From Microvirga arsenatis (GTDB lineage: Bacteria; Pseudomonadota; Alphaproteobacteria; Rhizobiales; Beijerinckiaceae), in NCBI RefSeq assembly GCF_009910705.1, contig NZ_JAAAXJ010000011.1, positions 1 to 64,000 of the forward strand: a DNA stretch of 64,000 bases. Reading direction: 5' to 3'. The notes beneath the pieces were generated by a model. It worked only from the letters and a program-made list of their open reading frames with translations. It did no database searches and had not been told where the DNA came from. Shown here piece by piece: positions 61,822-64,000 of this stretch. Both the position numbers and the translations under genes were made by a program. Positions within the stretch are counted from its first letter, which is position 1; each line of letters starts with the position of its first letter.

Positions 61822-62526
61822 ATGAACGATCAGGAACGCCAGGTCATCAGCGACATCTTCCGACGCCTCGAGCAGGTGGCGAATCAGCCGCGCGATCCGG
61901 AGGCCGAGCGCTTCATCGCCGAGAAGCTGCGCCAGCAGCCCTATGCCCCCTATGCGATGGCTCAGGCGATCTTCGTTCAGGAGCAGGCACTGGCCAATCT
62001 CCAGGCCGAGAACGAGCACCTGCGCTCGGAGCTTGAGCAGGCGAGCCGCCGGCCGCAGGGCGGGGGCTTTCTCGCCAGCATCTTCGGAGGCGGGTCACGG
62101 CCGCCGGGGCCTGCTTACAACACCCCGCCGACGCGTCCGGCATCACCCTGGAGCCAGCCGCAGCACCATCCGCATCAGCATCATTACGGTGCGCCGCAGG
62201 GCGGCATGATGGGCGGTGCGCCCGGTCCCTGGGGCGGTGGCATGATGCAGCGCGGCGGAGGCGGCTTTCTGAGCACCGCCCTCTCGACGGCAGCCGGCGT
62301 CGCCGGCGGCATGATGATCGCCAATGCCCTGACTCATGCCTTCAGCGGCGAGAACAACCCCCTGAGCGATGCCTCGTCCCTGGCCGGACTCGGCGGCGCG
62401 GATCAGGCGGCCGATGCCGGCGGCCTCGGCAACATCACGGACTCCCTCTACCAGGCGCCGCAGGACAGCCAGCAGGACTTCTCCGACTTCGGCGGCGACG
62501 GGGGAGACGAGGGGGACTGGGCTTAA
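61822..62526 (+). CDS. DUF2076 family protein
   Basis: A 234-aa protein. The N-terminal 75 residues (MNDQERQVISDIFRRLEQVA; FIAEKLRQQPYAPYAMAQAI; FVQEQALANLQAENEHLR) are the DUF2076 helical domain. The middle is Gly/Pro/His-rich (PQHHPHQHHYGAPQGGMMGG), and the C-terminal third has a Gly/Ala segment (STALSTAAGVAGGMMIANAL) and an acidic end. AAGGAGG upstream decides the start. DUF2076 proteins are thought to be periplasmic ligand carriers, from general knowledge; no signal peptide is evident here. Confidence 0.88.
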   Translation: MNDQERQVISDIFRRLEQVANQPRDPEAERFIAEKLRQQPYAPYAMAQAIFVQEQALANLQAENEHLRSELEQASRRPQGGGFLASIFGGGSRPPGPAYNTPPTRPASPWSQPQHHPHQHHYGAPQGGMMGGAPGPWGGGMMQRGGGGFLSTALSTAAGVAGGMMIANALTHAFSGENNPLSDASSLAGLGGADQAADAGGLGNITDSLYQAPQDSQQDFSDFGGDGGDEGDWA

Positions 62527-62602
62527 CCCGTTTCGCCGATGCTCACGGGGAGCGCCCGCCCTCAGCCGCGTGCATCAGAACCGGGCGCTTTCCAAAAGAA
62601 GA

Positions 62603-62623
62603 TGGCCGGGGCGAGCCCGGCCA
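62603..62623. terminator. Terminator between DUF2076 and L,D-transpeptidase genes
   Basis: TGGCCGGG (62603-62610) pairs with CCCGGCCA (62616-62623) across a 5-nt loop. Read on the minus strand it is followed by TCTTCTTTT, so it mainly serves the minus-strand transpeptidase gene. Confidence 0.75.
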
Positions 62624-62657
62624 CGTCCATGTCATGTGCTGTCGTTCAGCGGCGCCG

Positions 62658-63413
62658 TCAGATCACGATCACGGGCGTCCCGACCTTCACGCGGTTGTAG
62701 AGGTCGACCACGTCCTCGTTGAGCATGCGGATGCAGCCGGAGGAAACGGCCTGGCCGATGGTGTGCGGCTCGTTGGTGCCGTGGATGCGGTAGAGCGAGG
62801 AGCCGAGATAGAGGGCGCGGGCGCCGAGCGGATTGTCGGGGCCGCCTTCCATGTAGCGCGGCAGATCGGGGCGGCGACGCAGCATCTCCGCCGGCGGGCG
62901 CCAGTCGGGCCATTCGCGCTTCATGGATACGGTCTGGCGTCCGCTCCACTCGAATCCTTCGCGGCCGACGCCGATGCCGTAGCGGATGGCGCGGCCGCCT
63001 TCCTGAACGAGATAGAGGAACCTGTTGTTGGTGTCGACGACGATGGTGCCCGGACGCTCAGTGCCGCGGTAGGACACGATCTGGCGCTGAAACTGCGGCG
63101 CGATGGCGTAGTCGATGCTGTTGTCGTAGCCGCCGGTATTTCCATAGTCCTGCGGGAGCGAGGCCACGACGCTGCCGGTGGTGCGCACGTCGGAGGGATA
63201 GCCTGCGACACTGGCCCGGCGCGATGACGGGCGGGTGACGAGAGGATAATCCTCCCTATAGCCGTCTTCCGTGCGGGCATAGGGATAGTCGTAGCTCGGC
63301 GCGATGTAGGTATTGCCGTAGAAGTGACCGTTCCTGGCGAGCGGCTGCGCGGAGGCCGCGGCAGGCAGGAGGACGGCCAAAAGCATTGCAGAGCAAGGAG
63401 TCCAAACGCGCAT
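62658..63413 (-). CDS. L,D-transpeptidase (ErfK/YbiS family)
   Basis: A 251-aa periplasmic enzyme that makes 3-3 peptidoglycan crosslinks or anchors proteins to the wall, typical of Rhizobiales. Residues 1-22 are a signal peptide (MRVWTPCSAMLLAVLLPAAA). The catalytic YkuD domain (about 120-251) has VVDTNNRFLYLVQEGG and the active-site block HGTNEPHTIGQAVSSGCIRM with catalytic Cys and first His. The 90-residue mature N-terminus is a Tyr/Arg-rich linker. Own transcription unit. Confidence 0.93.
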   Translation of the reverse strand: MRVWTPCSAMLLAVLLPAAASAQPLARNGHFYGNTYIAPSYDYPYARTEDGYREDYPLVTRPSSRRASVAGYPSDVRTTGSVVASLPQDYGNTGGYDNSIDYAIAPQFQRQIVSYRGTERPGTIVVDTNNRFLYLVQEGGRAIRYGIGVGREGFEWSGRQTVSMKREWPDWRPPAEMLRRRPDLPRYMEGGPDNPLGARALYLGSSLYRIHGTNEPHTIGQAVSSGCIRMLNEDVVDLYNRVKVGTPVIVI

Positions 63414-63619
63414 CGGTTTATCCTATAGCTGTGTTTGCAGAATAAACGGCAAGCGCGGCTTTTGTTTCCGCCAAGCCGCATGAATTTACGTGCGCCGGTC
63501 AGGACCCCTTTCCTGTCGATGTTTGAAAAAGTGGGATGAAGCCCTCGGCAAAGTGCTGTAAGAGCCTTGCCTTCGTCGGCGCTCATCCCGGACGCCGCCC
63601 ATCACTTCGTCGTGAGATC

Positions 63620-64000
63620 ATGAGATTCGGTCCCGCCCTGAGGGCGGCTGCGGGCATCGCGGTTCTGTCCATCATGGATGCGGTCATCAAAGGGATGGCT
63701 GCCTTCTACCCCATCTTCCAGGTCGCCTTCCTGCGCTTCGCCTGCGGCACCCTTATCGTGGCCGGCGTCGTCTCCGTCATGCGGCCGGGCTGGCCGAGCC
63801 GGGAAACGGTCGCGGCGAACGCGGTCCGCTCCGTCATTGCCGTGGTGACCGCCGTCAGCTTCTTCTATGCGCTGGGCCAGCTGCCCCTGGCCGAAACCCT
63901 GGTCCTGTCGTTTCTCTCCCCCATGTTCATCGCCCTCTTCGGGCTCCTGATGCTGAAGGAGAGGGTCGATGCCCGGATCATCGGAGCCATCGCCATCGGC
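63620..64000 (+). CDS. DMT-superfamily (EamA) transporter, N-terminal part
   Basis: The first 127 residues of a membrane protein that continues past the window. Helices are seen near 7-27 (AAAGIAVLSIMDAVIKGMAA), 34-53, 70-88 and 93-115 (ETLVLSFLSPMFIALFGLLM), with the EamA patterns FLRFACGT and LSPMFIALFGLLMLKERVDA. ATG at 63620 follows a weak ribosome-binding site. The substrate is unknown. Confidence 0.88.
   Translation, partial: MRFGPALRAAAGIAVLSIMDAVIKGMAAFYPIFQVAFLRFACGTLIVAGVVSVMRPGWPSRETVAANAVRSVIAVVTAVSFFYALGQLPLAETLVLSFLSPMFIALFGLLMLKERVDARIIGAIAIG

Overview
The window reads as high-GC alphaproteobacterial chromosome, most likely Hyphomicrobiales (Rhizobiales) and plausibly near Microvirga/Methylobacteriaceae. 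The signs are heme synthesis by a Shemin-type 5-aminolevulinate synthase, a tRNA-His with no G-1 and with A73, several phasins, a PdhS-like cell-cycle kinase, an FnrL/FixK-type box and an Irr-like box. The genus is inference.

Region 1 (1-3683): the tail of an IS630-type transposase, a TonB-dependent siderophore receptor with an FhuC-like ATPase, then relics of an IS6-type transposase and of a tyrosine-integrase N-terminus.

Region 2 (3684-23984): about 20 kb of accessory DNA at a tRNA-Thr(GGU) locus. A 30-bp copy of the tRNA 3' end (3684-3713) and two complete tRNA-Thr genes (11427-11501 and 23910-23984) bound two tandem islands. In each, a minus-strand tyrosine integrase starts about 80-105 bp from the tRNA 3' end. 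Island 1 carries a candidate HUH-type Rep protein with adjacent hairpins, small unknown genes, a serine recombinase with res-like sites, and an AAA ATPase/DUF4435-TOPRIM pair matching the two-gene layout of PARIS (AriA/AriB) anti-phage systems. Island 2 carries a type I restriction-modification operon (hsdM, hsdS, an unknown gene, hsdR), a P-loop helicase-like NTPase, an array of about 35-bp iteron-like repeats, a TIGR02391 (HEPN-like) protein and a secreted unknown protein. The integrase-relic position left of 3684 suggests a third, older insertion at the same tRNA. Both islands thus pair DNA-processing genes with defence genes.

Region 3 (24049-64000) is mostly core chromosome: hemA with an FNR/FixK-type box; murA-DUF2948-hisD-UPF0262-LMW phosphatase; azlCD; terC; a tctBAC tricarboxylate transporter; tRNA-His; rarD; a PL7 alginate lyase with an RTX-type C-terminus; a hemerythrin-phasin fusion and two further phasins for polyhydroxyalkanoate granules; an outer-membrane barrel; a PdhS-like kinase; a Pat-like acyl-CoA-synthetase/acetyltransferase; bacterioferritin and its ferredoxin; lutABC next to glcDEF (lactate and glycolate oxidation) with a cytochrome c between them; a long coiled-coil protein; an L,D-transpeptidase; and the start of a DMT exporter.

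Two genes under 60 codons with good ribosome-binding sites (26 and 57 aa, at 38931 and 41132) are annotated. No CRISPR array or rRNA was seen. All family assignments come from reading motifs, without database searches.
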